From Adiantum capillus-veneris (lineage: Eukaryota; Streptophyta; Polypodiopsida; Polypodiales; Pteridaceae), in NCBI GenBank assembly GCA_014529385.2, contig CM043969.1, positions 19,642,446-19,706,445 of the forward strand: DNA of 64,000 nucleotides. The letters run 5' to 3'. Position 1 is the first letter of the stretch. Each line of letters begins with the position of its first letter. The notes beneath the pieces are model-generated. The model did not search any database and was not told where the DNA came from. It saw nothing but the letters and a program-made list of their open reading frames with translations. The translations under genes and the position numbers were made by a program. Below, one piece after another: positions 50,061-62,271 of the stretch.

Positions 50061-52614
50061 TGGGACACACTGTCACATGAAAAGGAGAGGCTAGTCTTCA
50101 CTAATCTTAATGAGGGGGGGCTGTGTGGCCTTATCTTTTGATGATAATGACAAAGTGATCAAGCTGATGGGTACCACAAGGGTACCAAAAACGCGGGTAT
50201 GATTTTGGAGAAAAAAAATATTTTAAAAAAAAGTAAAAATAATTTTTTTTTGGGAAAAAAAATTTGGACGTTTTCTTTTCTACTATAAATAGAGCATCTA
50301 TGCTCACACTTTAGACATAGAGATTGTCTCTATAGCGCTCACGAAGTGCTACCACTTCTCTTAGAGAGAAGGCGTCCACAAACCACTAAGAGAGCAAAAA
50401 CTCTAGTGGACTAATAAGGTGCGTATTAATTAAGCATTCAATTAACTTTATGAATGATGTATGTGTGCTATCTCTTACTCTAATCTCTCTAATAGATTAG
50501 TAAGATTCAATTAGCTATGTGTGTGTGTGTGCTATCTCCTACTCTAATCTCTCTAATAGATTAGTAAGATTCAATTAGCTATGTGTGTGTGTGTGCTATC
50601 TCCTACTCTAATCTCTCTAATAGATTAGTAAGATTCAATTAGCTATGTGCGTGTGCATGCTATCTCTTACTCTAATCTCTCTAATAGATTAGTAAGATTC
50701 AATTAGCTACGTGTGTGTGCGTGCTATCTCTTACTCTAATTTCTCTAATAGAAGATTCAATTAGTTTTAAGAAGGATATGTGTGCGTGTGTGCTATCTCT
50801 TACTCTAATCTCTCTAATAGATTGGTGAGATTCAATTAGCTTTAGAAAAGGATGTGTGTGTGTTCTTTTTTACACTAATCTTCTAATGGATTAGTAAGAT
50901 TCAATTAACTTTAGAAAAGATGTGTGTGTATGTTTTCTCTTACTCTAATCTCTCTAAGTATACCTACTCTCTCTAGTTAATACATATTCACTATTAACTT
51001 ATGCATAGCTAATTGAAAGTTAATACATAAGAGAACTCATCATATTCTTATTATACATGATGAACTTATCATTCAACAATTTCATTGTCGATTAGATTAA
51101 GTAGAATTTTGAATAATACTAAAAATTGATTTAGTTGAAGTATAGAAATGGAAGTTAGAATTGGATTAGAAATGTCATGCATAAAAGTAATGCAATCCTA
51201 AACTTTCACTCGTAGTTTAAACACTTAATTTTTTATTAATTATGATTAACAAATATTTGATGTATAGAAATTAGATGTAGAACAACAACACTAAGTGTGA
51301 ATCCGAGTTGGCGAGGATTCAAATTACAGACTCTCTTTGGAAACAAGGAGATTACTAGGGAAATTGACCAATTTAATGTTCTAAGTGTATAACATAAGTG
51401 TAGTACAAAAAACTGGCTCCAAAGCGTGCTCGAACACAATGCGCTAATGATCATGAAGCCAGTACAACCAACGGGGGAACTCCTGCGGAACATGCTATGT
51501 CTCCACCAATCGGAGCTATGGTACAGGTTAGTATTGCAGTTTCAAGTTATGCATCATTGCATATGCGAGACCATAGAAATATAATATTTACCTTATGAAA
51601 AGAAAACACGGACCGAAACCACGGGGCTTAACCCCAAGAAACTCGGCATATGTTTGACAAGTAGGAAAGATTGTCTGGTTAAATTGGTTGCTATAGGAAA
51701 GAATGTTTGTCCAAAACCTTCGGTATGGTTTCTCTCAAGTCTCTCTACTTATTAGCGTTGGCATTATGTGGCAGTTGCTGAGGTGTGAGATGATGCCCAG
51801 GATGGCACCGCTGATGCTGTGGTGGGAGTACACCTAGATTAGCCCAGCTGGATAGTGCAGTTTTGTTTTTCCGTGGCGTGAGAATGATGCCAAGATTGGC
51901 ACCGTTGTTGCTGTGGCGGGAGTACGTCCAGATTAGCACAACGAGTACTTATCGAGCGGTATGGGACGCTCATGAGGACAAGGGTTTTTATAAATAATGT
52001 ATATACCGATCGGACATAATAGCGCCGGTAGAGATTCTTGAGTGAACCTAATCCAAGGGTTGTTGGTTTAAAATTGGACAACTTCTTGTTTGACTATTGT
52101 TTGTAATACTGTTTGAAGGGCTGTTTTAACGAACCAGTATCATAAATAAAGTAAAGGAACATGTATGTTTAAACAGTGTGGTAGTAATTAGATAACAAAA
52201 GAAGGGTGAGTGCGGGGTGGAAAGTGAGAGAATGATACCCCGACGGTATCATTCTATGGACGGGTGGATCCGATGAGTCGGGGTAACTTTCCAACGCTAG
52301 AAATTGTTTTTTTTAAAGTCATAAATCTTAAAAGAGACAAACCTTGGCGGCTGTGCTTCTGAAACATGGGGTAAAAAGCGCACAGGTTGGTCACTCTAAG
52401 ATTTATACTTTTAGGTATAATTGATTATACATAGTTTTTAGATAGGGTTATGGTGGTCACACTCCGCCATAGCGAAATAGGACCAATCCTTCACTAACGG
52501 TTCATGCCCGTGGCTACGTAGTAGCTAAGGCAATGCCCGTTGGTTTTTGTTTTTCAGGATTGGAGACCTATCAAAGGTACTCCGCTCCTCTCAAAATGGG
52601 GCAGGGACCTCACA
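50061..52614 (+). repeat. 3' LTR of E, 5'-truncated
   Basis: 50061-51084 matches the left LTR, including TATAAATAG at 50284-50292. 51085-52614 has no counterpart on the left but ends CCTCACA next to TGAAC, so it is the LTR's own 3' part. No gene is seen in it. Confidence 0.68.
50450..50960 (+). repeat. ~62-bp minisatellite in 3' LTR of E, about eight units
   Basis: Same unit as in the 5' LTR, one unit fewer by eye. The diverged last units match those of the other LTR in order. Confidence 0.88.
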
Positions 52615-52619
52615 TGAAC
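52615..52619. repeat. target-site duplication TGAAC, right of E
   Basis: Matches 45335-45339 exactly. Confidence 0.8.
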
Positions 52620-53560
52620 AAGATGGGATTCCTACCCAGCCCCAATGAATCGGATTCAAATTGAATTACTCCAGTCAATGTGGTGACAAGAGTCCAAGAT
52701 CAAGAAGCCTTGAATGATGAGAATAACAAAAAAAGGAGCCCACAAAGGTAAATTCTACCAAAATGAACATTAAATCGATACAGATGACAAAAATCTTGAA
52801 AAGTCAAGATAAAAAAATGAGAGCAATAAGAGATAAAAAAGGAAGTAACCATGGCCATAGAGCTCTCACAAGCTTGAGAGAAATTGAAACAAAACAAAGG
52901 AAAAGGAATCTTGAATAGTGGGGCCAAACAACTCCCCTTAATTAGTTCAAGAGGATTGGTGTTGGTAGACAAATTCTTTGAGCCACTAGATGCCTTATTG
53001 CAAGTATATGAGGCTAGACTCACCCACCCAACCAGATGATAAAGCAAAGATGGATGCCATATCACTATGAAGAAGTTGAGAAATTAATGTGGGAAATGTG
53101 TAAGAAATCAATAGAGACTGTACAAGTCTTAATGGAACCTATGCAAAACAATACAAAATGCCAAAGAGTTAAGCGTGAGATAAGGAGAAAAGTGATGAAG
53201 CATCCTCTCAAATAAAAACAAAACCAGAACCAGAGCCTTGGAAGTAGAAACTTAGTCACACAAATTGTTCATGAGTTACATATGTAACTTGTCATATTTG
53301 GTAGCACCTATCCCAGAGATTGAGGAACCATGGCCAAATGAATTATGGGAAGCAATTAGGAATGTAGAGGCCGTAACAAGTGCAACCTATCAATTCATCC
53401 CTATCCCTAAGATAAACATGAAACATGAGCATTTAACCGTCAATGTTAAGTCTCTCCATGGGGACATGGGATATGTTGCTTCAAGAGATAGCAAATCTTG
53501 TACCCTAGAAACCTTTCTAACACAAGAGAATGCAAGACACTATAGGTGTGGGAAGTATAC
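52620..53560 (+). pseudogene. gag fragment of L2, right of element E
   Basis: Resumes with PSPNESDSN, then VNVVTRVQDQEALNDENN, matching L1 PSPSGSEAEPK and VKVVTRAQAKENAEDQAN. Degraded coiled linker sequence follows. The frame at 53265-53560 reads VAPIPEIEEPWPNELWEAIR and then NMKHEHLTVNVKSLHGDMGY, parallel to L1 on either side of C2. Trp in EEPWPN shows that the L1 TGA at 29132 replaced a Trp codon. Sequence similarity to L1 fades after about 53560. Confidence 0.7.
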
Positions 53561-55236
53561 AACACTAGTATCCATTTTCATATTCTCCATGAGCACATTT
53601 TCACATTCACTATGTATAAATTTTCAAGCTCTCTACAAGTTTCAAATTGTATCTACTATTTTACTTTGTGTACCTTGGTCAACTAACCATTTATTTTAAA
53701 ACCCTAAGCATATAAGTGAAATGTAGGTCATGGGAAAAGGGAAGAGATCATTTTGTGAGGATAACCTAAAGTAAAGAGGGAGAAGGAGTCTATGGAGGCA
53801 GAAGCTTGGAACCCCATGTACTTGATTCAAAAGTCGATTAATGCATGCTATGAAGTTAAGTCATCTTGCTTCTCTCTTGTTTTTCAATAAGTTGTGTATT
53901 AATGCTTCAATGTGTGTACGTAAGAGCTAATTGCTCTCTAAACTCTTGGCTGCCTATTATGTGTTTGATTATAAAGTTGTGTGCATGATTAGAATAGTGT
54001 GTAAAGTAAAACATGCATATTTCACTCTAATTAGAACCCCTGATAAGAGGCATGAACATCACTCTTTTGAAAGAAATTTCATGTAGAATTGATTGATTTG
54101 AGTGTATAATTAGGGGATTTTCACTAGTTATCCTCTCTAATTACTTACAAATCACAAGTTCTTTTAATGTTACACATAGATAAATCTTTGAATAGATGTA
54201 TGATATTCAATCTTATGGCTGAAATTTTGTTGAAATTGAAGCTACACATGATATTTGGTGATAAGCTTTTGCGGGTCAAAATAGTTTTGGAGTGCAATTT
54301 GTGTGCATGCGTGCGTGCACGGGTGCACACACACACACACACACACATACCTTGACACCAATGGAAGCGTCAATTGGATTGAAAAATCAACAAAACTTTT
54401 GGTGCAAATGTGAGTACCTTAACTCACTCATTTTATAATTCATGTTAAGATTTTGATTGGCAATAAAGTGCACAAGATTTGATGCAATTTTAGGTGCATT
54501 AGTGTATGCATGTGTCTAAATAATGTGCACACATTTGGCTGCAACTGTATGGCAATTTTGGTACCAATGGATTGATGTAAAGCAATTTGATGCTCATGAT
54601 TGTTGATTTTCTTATGGTTCATGGTTTTGAGCATTCAATTTGCATCAAAATGCATTCAAAATTGTGCTAAAATTGTATGTGTGTTTGTGTGGAGCATTTG
54701 TTATGAACTTATGATTTTCCACTAAATTTTAGGCTATTTTTATAAAATTTTGAACAATTTTTAATATCTCAGACAATTCTTTATCTTTTGATTTTTTTAT
54801 ATTTTGAAAAAAAATCAAAATAATCAAAAACTATACAACCCTCACATCCACCCAAATCTCTTTCCCATCCTTTTGGTTTTTTTTTGCTTTTTCAAATTTC
54901 TTGCAATTTTTTTTTATTTTTCTTGATTATTTTTGTTTTTGTATATAAAATTATCAAAAACATTCTTTTTTTGTTTTATTTATTAAAACTAAATAAAAAT
55001 TTTCCCTCCTAAAAATACTTTTTACAAATTAAAAAACAAAAACAAAACAAAACAATGAAATTTAAGGATTAAACAAAACAAAACAAATAAGAAAAAGACA
55101 AAAAAAATATTTTTTGAAACATAACAAAAATACACAAAAAAAATACACGCTCATTACCAAACATATACCCGTCCCTGTAGACTCACACATACACATACAC
55201 AACAGCACGCATACACACACTCTAACAAACACACAT

Positions 55237-55237
<1 letters not shown>
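53561..55237. other. no gene recognised; AT-rich DNA with short (CA)n
   Basis: AT-rich, with poly-A/T stretches at 54720-55140 and a (CA)n run at 54326-54347. No domain seen in any frame. Confidence 0.6.

Positions 55238-55300
<63 letters not shown>
55238..55300. repeat. (CT)n microsatellite bordering LINE fragment
   Basis: Pure CT repeat of about 62 bases. The recognisable LINE sequence begins directly after it. Confidence 0.95.
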
Positions 55301-55301
<1 letters not shown>

Positions 55302-56320
55302 ACAAACGTTACTTGACTTTATGCAAGAAAAAGGCATTGCAGAGGTCACTATTTGCAATGTGGTAATCATGCTTTTGTTGTATGCGGATGATGTAGTGCT
55401 TCTAGAAGCCATGCATTTGTACAACAATGAGACACTTGAAGTTGTTGAGAGCTTTAAGTACCTTGGCCTTGAGGTTCCATCCAATCACAAGTGGCATGAA
55501 TGTGCTATGCGTTTTTTGGAAGCGGGAAAGAGAGCATATTATGCATTTGAGAACATGTGTAATGCGGGAAACATCAAGTGTTGGGTTCTCAAGAAGTATC
55601 TTTTTGATGCATTGGTGAACCGGTTCTTCATTATGGAGTTGACGTGTGGGGCGGGAGCATCTCAAAGTCTACTTGGAAAGAGTTTGAAAATGTCCAAAAG
55701 TGTTTTCTTACAAACTTTCTCACAGCTAAGACACAAACACCATATATGCTCCTACTTCTTGAGTTGGGATCTCTTCCAATTGAGGTTAAGGGCATGGAAA
55801 GGGTTGTGGAGTACATGATAAAGATGTGTCAAATCCCCTCACATCGACTTTCTACAATTGCATGAGAAGCAAGCAAAAAAGTTCAAAAGATGCATAAAAG
55901 CAAGATCTTGAGCATAGGATGGATGCAAGACATAAAGAAGTGGTTTGGGAGATGGGGTGCCTTACACTTGCTACATGATGCTTCAATTGACTCCCAAGTG
56001 AATGAAGCTTTTCTACAACGTCAATGTATTATGGCTTGGGAGAAATCCAATGGGTCACGCTTTGTACATTACACTACCCATATTGCCCCCAACTACAAAA
56101 CCATGTCCTTCGCTGCTGAAAGAGGAAATTGTACTCACACTTACATGCTTGAGCATATCCCCTTGTCGGGGATATGCACTATCACGGCCATTCGGCTTAG
56201 CTCCCATTCCCTTCGATGTGAGACATGGCGTTGGGGAAATGGAGAAGAGTCACATCGACGTGCACATTATGCTCACTGCAAGTTCGAGAGTTTGAGTACC
56301 ACAGACTATTAGAGTGCTCA
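55301..56320 (+). pseudogene. LINE (non-LTR retrotransposon) 3' fragment, RT C-terminal part
   Basis: The frame from 55321 encodes GIAEVTICNVVIMLLLYADDVVLL, whose YADD is the LINE reverse-transcriptase active site. It then jumps to EVVESFKYLGLEVPSNHKWHECA and FLEAGKRAYYAFENMC, CWVLKKYLFDALV, parts of the RT thumb region. Sequence usually lying between these blocks is missing, so an internal deletion is likely. A frameshift near 55640 continues with MWGGSISKSTWKEFENVQKCF, LLLLELGSLPIEVKGMERVVEYM, and later HKSKILSIGWMQDIKKWFGRW. The end reads LRCETWRWGNGEESHRRAHYAHC, a Cys/His-rich tail. The 5' part with endonuclease and most of RT is absent, as in typical 5'-truncated LINE copies. Confidence 0.82.
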
Positions 56321-57826
56321 TCTTTTGGTCACATCCAAACTTGCTTCTCTCACATTTTCAGCCATGACTTTCTCTCCCATCCATAGTGTGGGCTCTCCAT
56401 TGCGACTCTCATCACCACAATTTTGGAGCATCGAGAGTCACTCATCAGCCATACACATACTGCATCACATGTAACTTTGGTCCCATAGGTCATATTTGAC
56501 CTCCGAGGACAATAATAAAATCTCTCTCTCACTCTCTCTCCCTCTCTCTCTCTTCCATAGAGGATCTCTCCCCTCTTTCCTCGTAGCCTTCTGTTGTCTG
56601 CTAGCCCACACCTCTCTCCATTCATTCCACCCTTTTACATGCCACCATGTATTAACTTTTTAAGAAGTTTTCTTTTTATGGATTTTTGTTTAATTTACTT
56701 GTATTCATTTCATTCATTTAGCATTTCATTTTCTACACCAAGAACTCAACTAGTCCTCCCACATTAGGTGGTCAGACACTACCTTGACAACTACACACGA
56801 CACCTCCTCCCTTAGAGAGAAAAAACATGGACATCTTTTTTACATTGGGGAAAGAATGATGGGACCAACTCCAACACCTTATATGGGGGAGCAATCATAC
56901 AATGATTCAAGGCTCACGCTGGACTAGAGGGACATGACGACACAAGAGAAGAAAAAACGCCATCATATTAAGCGTTCCCAATGCATGGAACTCATAGATC
57001 GCGCTTATGCAAGCATTAGGTTTCTATCCCAATGTAATGGAAAAAACATAATGGACAAGATGAGGAAGAATTAAATGAGGAGTAGGTGTGATATTTTTGC
57101 GACATATATCCCTCCCCATAGGAGCTTCGGTGTAGTGGTTTTTCAATAGAGCAAAAGCTAGGGCTAGATAAGAGAGACCTAAGAAGAAATCCTAAATTGA
57201 ATGAAGTGACCAAAAAATAAGGGATCATCAAGCTTCGTAGATGCTTCAGCATCATTCACTTTGCAAAAAAGGCACCTTTGCAATCATGTTGGAGCTATTC
57301 TTGCTTCTTCAAATCTATTGTAAATTTTGTAGCTAAGGACACCATCATCTTGGTTCAGCTGAATGTGTTTGCACTTGAAGCAATAGGGTTGAACAAGTTG
57401 AAAAATCATCTTGTGAATCTTAAGACATGGTAATGATGATAATTTAATTACAAAATACAAACAAATATATTAATACACATGATTTCAATCTCATGCAAGC
57501 ACCAACAATCTTTCATAGTATGCAATGCACTCTCTATCTGGACATTAACCATGAAACAAAACTATGAACTCTTCAATGCAATTATACACTCGAAGGTTTG
57601 TGCACTTTTGTTGCACATATTGGAGGTTGCGAACTTGCCAAACATTGTGTGCGAGTCTCAAAATGTTGCAAGCACACAACTAGACTATTCTAGTAAGCTC
57701 AAAGGGGCAATGGTGTGTCACTCACCTCTCAATGCTTGCCGTCGTGAAGGATTCCTGCCGCGAAGAAGAAGGAGCCGCCATCGCCTCCATGCTCAACCGC
57801 CTTGCCGCCACGGATGTTGTCGCAAT

Positions 57827-57920
<94 letters not shown>

Positions 57921-58649
57921 GCATACACACACACACACACACTCGTGAGTCCATGATGGAGAAGAAGGTAGAGGTAGAGCAAGAGCACTTCTTTAGCATG
58001 CACCTCAAAGAATGAGGATTTTAGGTCAAAATGGACCTTTTATATAAATTTAACCCATTTACACATGGGCGCCCACAGTGGCCGATCATAGTAAAAATCA
58101 TGTAAAAATGGGATAAGTGGTGCACCTCTCATCGACAATCACCTATGCACCTATAGAACCAACAAGCCCAGTCCATGACTCAAATAAACCGATAAGGCAT
58201 CCGTCAAAGGTGATAGGGTGTCCATAAGTGGTTAACATGCACCCCTTCCTGATGTAGATTCCGTCCTCAAAAGCTAGTGAGATGAAGCCTATTCATCAAG
58301 GTGGAAGAGCATATGAGATTGAATGTCTTTAGCTTTCTTCAAACATTACAAAATCAACCAAAAATGACACAATAATTGCATTCTTGTATATAATTAAAAA
58401 GCATATGCAATGAATGGGCACACAGATTGATTGGTAACAGAATATTAAACATAATCAAACGCATAAGTACTTGTAAAGGTCAAAAAATAAACAAGTCTAA
58501 GGTCGTTAATTTAAGGATCAAGAGGCACTAGAGGTCAACTATTAATACCATGGGCAAGCTTCTCAATTCTCTCTGGTCAATTGAAGTGTTTAATCGCGAG
58601 AGCAAAGTATTTCATGTTCGAGGGTTGACTAGAGGCTATACCTAGAAGA
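56321..58649. other. no gene recognised; microsatellite at 57829-57944
   Basis: No coding domain in any frame. CT-rich at 56515-56560. Confidence 0.55.
57829..57944. repeat. compound (CT)n-(CA)n microsatellite
   Basis: About 50 bases of CT followed by about 60 bases of CA, briefly interrupted by AGCATA. Confidence 0.95.
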
Positions 58650-58842
58650 TATTGGGGTAAAGCCCCATGTGGCTGGTTAGGCCAAGTGCCCGCCCACTAT
58701 ACTTATTCATTATGTACATAATAGAATAAAGGGGGCTCACATGTAGAGAGTGAGTTTTAGCCCCTACAAACACAAGGTCTCCTCTTCTCCTCTCTTCTCC
58801 ATTGATGCACACACTCACACACGCTCTTGCTCGCGCACTTCA
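58650..58842 (+). repeat. 5' LTR of C3
   Basis: TATTGGGGTAAAGCCCC at the start (TG changed to TA), ending CACTTCA. Confidence 0.85.
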
Positions 58843-58844
58843 AC

Positions 58845-58856
58845 TGGTATCAGAGC
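58845..58856 (+). promoter_or_regulatory. primer-binding site of C3
   Basis: TGGTATCAGAGC, two bases after the LTR, as in C1 and C2. Confidence 0.92.
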
Positions 58857-60393
58857 TCAGGGATTGGGAGCACCATTGGAGCTCAGCGGGGAAGCAGGCA
58901 GAGAAGCAGCAAAAATTGAAGCACATTTTTTGCAGATCTGTTTTGGCCTACCAAAATGTTTTCATTCAAGCCGATTCCAAAATTTCCTGACCAGTTTTTC
59001 GTCCTCTTCAACTTTGCAGAAGAAAGTTTTCTCAAAATCTTTACCAATTTTGAGATACGTCACTCAGACTGCATGCACGATACACAGGTGCGGATTTTAC
59101 AGATCTGTTTTGACCTGTATAAACAACACATTTCAGGTCCATTCTCACGTAGCCCAACCGCTTTCACCTGGTCTACAACTTTGTAGAAAGAAGTTTCTGC
59201 AAATTCTGAGCGATTTGGAAGATATGAGCTGACAGGCTGAAGGGTATTCAAAGGTTGAAGATTATGTATGCATATTGTGGTGATTTGCTACATTCGGAGA
59301 GCTCGGATTGAGCTTTTGTTGTTCTCTTGTTTTGCGCATTGATGTTTTTATCTCAGTGAAGAGAGTGGGTGTTGGTATTTTCAACACATTTATGCGCACA
59401 CATTGAGAACGCTTTGTGGATGTATGCATTCTTGTGGACTCTCAGGTTCGAGAGTGGCTTCATCATCACAGGTTATGTGCATTGACTTATGCGATTGAGC
59501 AGATTTTGGAAAGTGTGGTGCATAGATTTGTAGAGAGATTTGCAAGCATTTATAGCATGATTGTGAGCTGAATTTTTAGCTAATTTGGATGCTCTTTGAT
59601 ACACATTTGGTACATGGTTGATGCTCGTTTATATTGCCATGTGGATGCACATGATGTGCGTTTTTTGGCGGATGGTGTTCTTTGCCTTGCAATGGTATAT
59701 GTGGGCTGATTTTCAGCTATTTTGAGCATCAATTTGTGTCACAATTTGGTTGGTTTGCATCCAAGTTTATGTTAGTGTATGCTTCGCTTGTAGAGTGAGA
59801 TTGATGCACTTTGTGTTTCGGATTACAGGATTGTTTTCCAAGTTTAAGGAGTTGAGACTTTGGGGCAGCTTATGTATACTTGAGTGCGGATTTTGCGCAT
59901 GATTTGCTCATGGTTTTGAGCATGTTTATGGCATGTATGGTTATTATGGTTAGATAGCTAAATACTGCCGAAACTCTGCCAGATTTTTCTTGTGAGTTCA
60001 TTTGTTTATGCGCATGGTTTGCAATCGTGTTTTGATTGCATTTGGCGCTCAGTGGTTGCTTTGCCATAGTGTTTTGGCATCACATTGTGAGAGTGTTTGC
60101 TCACCGGATTATGTCATTTGACATACATGTGGTAATCTCTCAGGAGGGAGATTGTTGATGATAGTTTCATCGATTACCACATAGTGCTCTTGGATTAGAG
60201 CGGGTGTTTTGGCATCATTTGAGCGGTTTTGCTCACTTGTTTCGTTACATTGATCGCCATATTTGCTGATACTTCTCTTAGACAGCTTATGCCAGCTTAT
60301 GTGGTATTTTGACAATACTTGGTGTATGAGTTAGCCAGGCTTTGGCTATTGTCAGTTGATCGATTTGTGCTTGGTCTTGTCACAGGTTATCGC
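58857..60393 (+). other. untranslated leader of C3
   Basis: About 1.5 kb with no recognisable coding domain. It contains the phrase AACTCTGCCAGATTTTT near 59974, similar to text in the C1 and C2 leaders. Confidence 0.6.
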
Positions 60394-62008
60394 CATGGAT
60401 TTGGCATGTACATCATTGTGAGGGTTTGTGCTTTTCCATACAAAGTTTGATGGTTCAAACTTTGAACATTGGAAAGCAGGTATGCATGATGCATTGACTC
60501 AGTTGGGCCAAGTGTTTCCACTACAGGGCATGGATGCTAGTCCAGAGTCTATGACTGACGATGAGTGGGAGGACTTGGATGAGCTTGCATGTTCGACGAT
60601 CATGTGACACCTTGGTGAGTCTGTCTATCGCATTGGTTTGGATGCACATACAACTAGAGAGTTATAGCAAAGATTGTGCAATGCTTTTGGCACAAATGAG
60701 TCTAGAGAGATGCCTACAGTCAAAGGATGATCTTGCAGACACAGAGATGTTGTGTGTTGGCATTGTGGTCATACAGGGCATGTACGTAGGCGTTGTTTTC
60801 GACAGATGAGACAGCGCAGGAGACAACACAAGAGGGATGCTATAACTTTGGATGATGTGGGAGCAGATGTAGCGTATGTGGCTACGCATGACGGAGATGT
60901 CGACTTTGCTTCCATGTTTACTCTTGACTTTCTTATGTCGGTTCTTGACGACACATTACCTTCGCATTGGATACTAGATGTGAGTGCTAGGTTTCACGTC
61001 ACGCGAAGTCGTGAGTGGTTTAGCACATATGCTAGTGGTATGCTTGGACGTGTGTGTCTAACTGATGGTTCAGTGCATGACATAGTTGGTGCAGGAGATG
61101 TCAAACTATCATTGCCGAGTGGTGCATCATATGTGTTGCGAGATGTACGACATGTGCCAGGTTTGACGCAGAGCTTGATCTCTGTGAGTCACTTACGAGA
61201 CAGTGGATGCCAGGTAGTGCTGGATGAGCACAGTTTCCGATTGCATCGTGGACAGCTAGTCATAGCTAGAGGTGCTAGTGTTGGCACGATGCATGAGATG
61301 CGAGTACGTCATGTGCAAGACGGCACAGTCTTCGTGAGTACGCAGCCATGCAGAGAGATGAGGCATGTCTCCTTTGCAGATAGGTTGCATGATGCTCTAG
61401 TTTGTGAGCATGTTGAGCCAGTTGTGCAGATAGTTGTGCAACAAGGCATGTTATTTGTGGATACGATGACGGATATGAATGGCTTGAGTGCTGAGGATTC
61501 AGTCGTGATTTAGTCATTCATGGATATTCTTAGGCCAGAGGCTGATGTATGTGAGTTAGAGCTAGGTGTTGCTCTTACCACACAGGGTTCAGGACAGACA
61601 GATGCTCTTGGTGCGCATGGGACATGCGATGGACACGAGGATGGATTCCAGGGATCGGAGTTCGAGTGTCAGGGTGATTTCCATGAGTGGAGTTCTGAGC
61701 CGGATTTGACTGAGATGGTCAGATTGGCAGATATTGCTAGGATGGCATCAGCATTTGGGAGTCTCATGTACGAGATACTCATCTCGAGACCCGACATTGC
61801 ATTTACAGTAGGTGCATTTGCAGTGGGAGCAGTTATTTGTGCAATGACTTACGTTGGCCTTGAGCATAGGGGTACTTTGCAACGTATGGTGAGATACCTG
61901 CAGGATGTGTGCGGCTTTGGTGAGGAGTATGGTGTCGATTGCTCTATACTTCCTCTACAATTAGAGCTAGATGCACACAGATTCAGTGAGCCAGTGGGCG
62001 TTGGCTGA
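60394..62008 (+). pseudogene. C3 Gag/zinc-knuckle/protease-like polyprotein with RT-junction remnant
   Basis: The N-terminal Gag part is present but has several stops: KFDGSNFEHWKAGMHDALTQ, DEWEDLDELACSTIM, HLGESVYRIGL. From 60752 the frame is open: knuckle CWHCGHTGHVRRRC, a basic stretch, then the protease-like fold with WILDVSARFHV (Asp kept, Ser-Gly changed to Val-Ser), VCLTDGSVHDIVGAGDVKLSLPS and VRHVPGLTQSLISVSHLRDSG. A TAG at 61511-61513 interrupts. The same register continues from 61520 with FMDILRPEAD and MASAFGSLMYEILISRPDIA, the RT-RNase H junction remnant, then GTLQRMVRYLQ. Integrase and RT core are missing at the same places as in C1. Confidence 0.8.
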
Positions 62009-62077
62009 GGTCATACTAGTGATGGCCTTGTACAGGTTTTGTACGGTTTTCTTTTCTCTCTCACGACCACATTGGCC

Positions 62078-62091
62078 TTTACGTGGGAGGT
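62078..62091 (+). promoter_or_regulatory. polypurine tract of C3
   Basis: TTTACGTGGGAGGT immediately before the 3' LTR, near-identical to C1 and C2. Confidence 0.75.
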
Positions 62092-62271
62092 TGTTGGGGT
62101 AAAGCTCCATGTGGCCAGTTAGGCCAGGTGCCCACCCACTATACTTATTGATTATGTACATAATAGAATAAGGGGGCTCACATGTAGAGAGTGAGTTTTA
62201 GCCCCTGCAAACACAAGGTCTCCTCTTCTCCTCTCTCCTTCATCGCTGCACACACTCGCTCACGCGCTTCA
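62092..62271 (+). repeat. 3' LTR of C3
   Basis: Starts TGTTGGGGTAAAGC and ends GCGCTTCA, followed by TAAGA. Confidence 0.88.

Larger units (their letters stand above)
45340..52614 (+). mobile_element. E: Ty3/gypsy retrotransposon with complementary truncations of both LTRs
   Basis: 7,275 bp starting TGTAAGG and ending CCTCACA, flanked by TGAAC duplications. The shared LTR segment (45704-46792 and 50061-51084) is preceded by 360 bp only in the left copy and followed by about 1.5 kb only in the right copy. The left LTR thus lost its 3' part with the primer site and most of gag, and the right LTR lost its 5' part with the integrase end. Protease, RT, RNase H and integrase lie between. Confidence 0.82.
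44490..53560 (+). mobile_element. L2: second LARD-type gag copy, split by gypsy element E
   Basis: Left part (44490-45339) and right part (52615-53560) are consecutive pieces of the same gag region as L1 27.8-29.2 and 36.1 kb. L1-like phrases appear in order: CAIE-KW-NHE-ECYYN, the knuckle region, VNVVTRVQDQEA, and APIPEIEEPWPNELWEAIR. Excising E with one TGAAC restores an alignable sequence to L1 at about 28340. LTRs of L2 were not identified. Confidence 0.72.
58650..62271 (+). mobile_element. C3: non-autonomous Ty1/copia element, sister of C1
   Basis: 3,622 bp with LTRs 58650-58842 and 62092-62271, a tRNA-Met primer site, and the same domain order and deletions as C1. Flanks are GAAGA and TAAGA, a 4/5 match to a target duplication. 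The LTR pair differs more than in C1 and the 5' LTR starts TATTGGGG instead of TGTTGGGG, so C3 is an older insertion. Confidence 0.85.

Noticed and set aside
45704-51084. Element E ending at the shared LTR block
   Set aside because: No target duplication fits those ends, whereas 45340 and 52614 have TG/CA termini and a perfect TGAAC duplication that restores the L2 gag reading.
57729-58008. Open frames with Cys-Val, Arg-Glu or Thr-His runs
   Set aside because: Produced by the compound CT/CA microsatellite.
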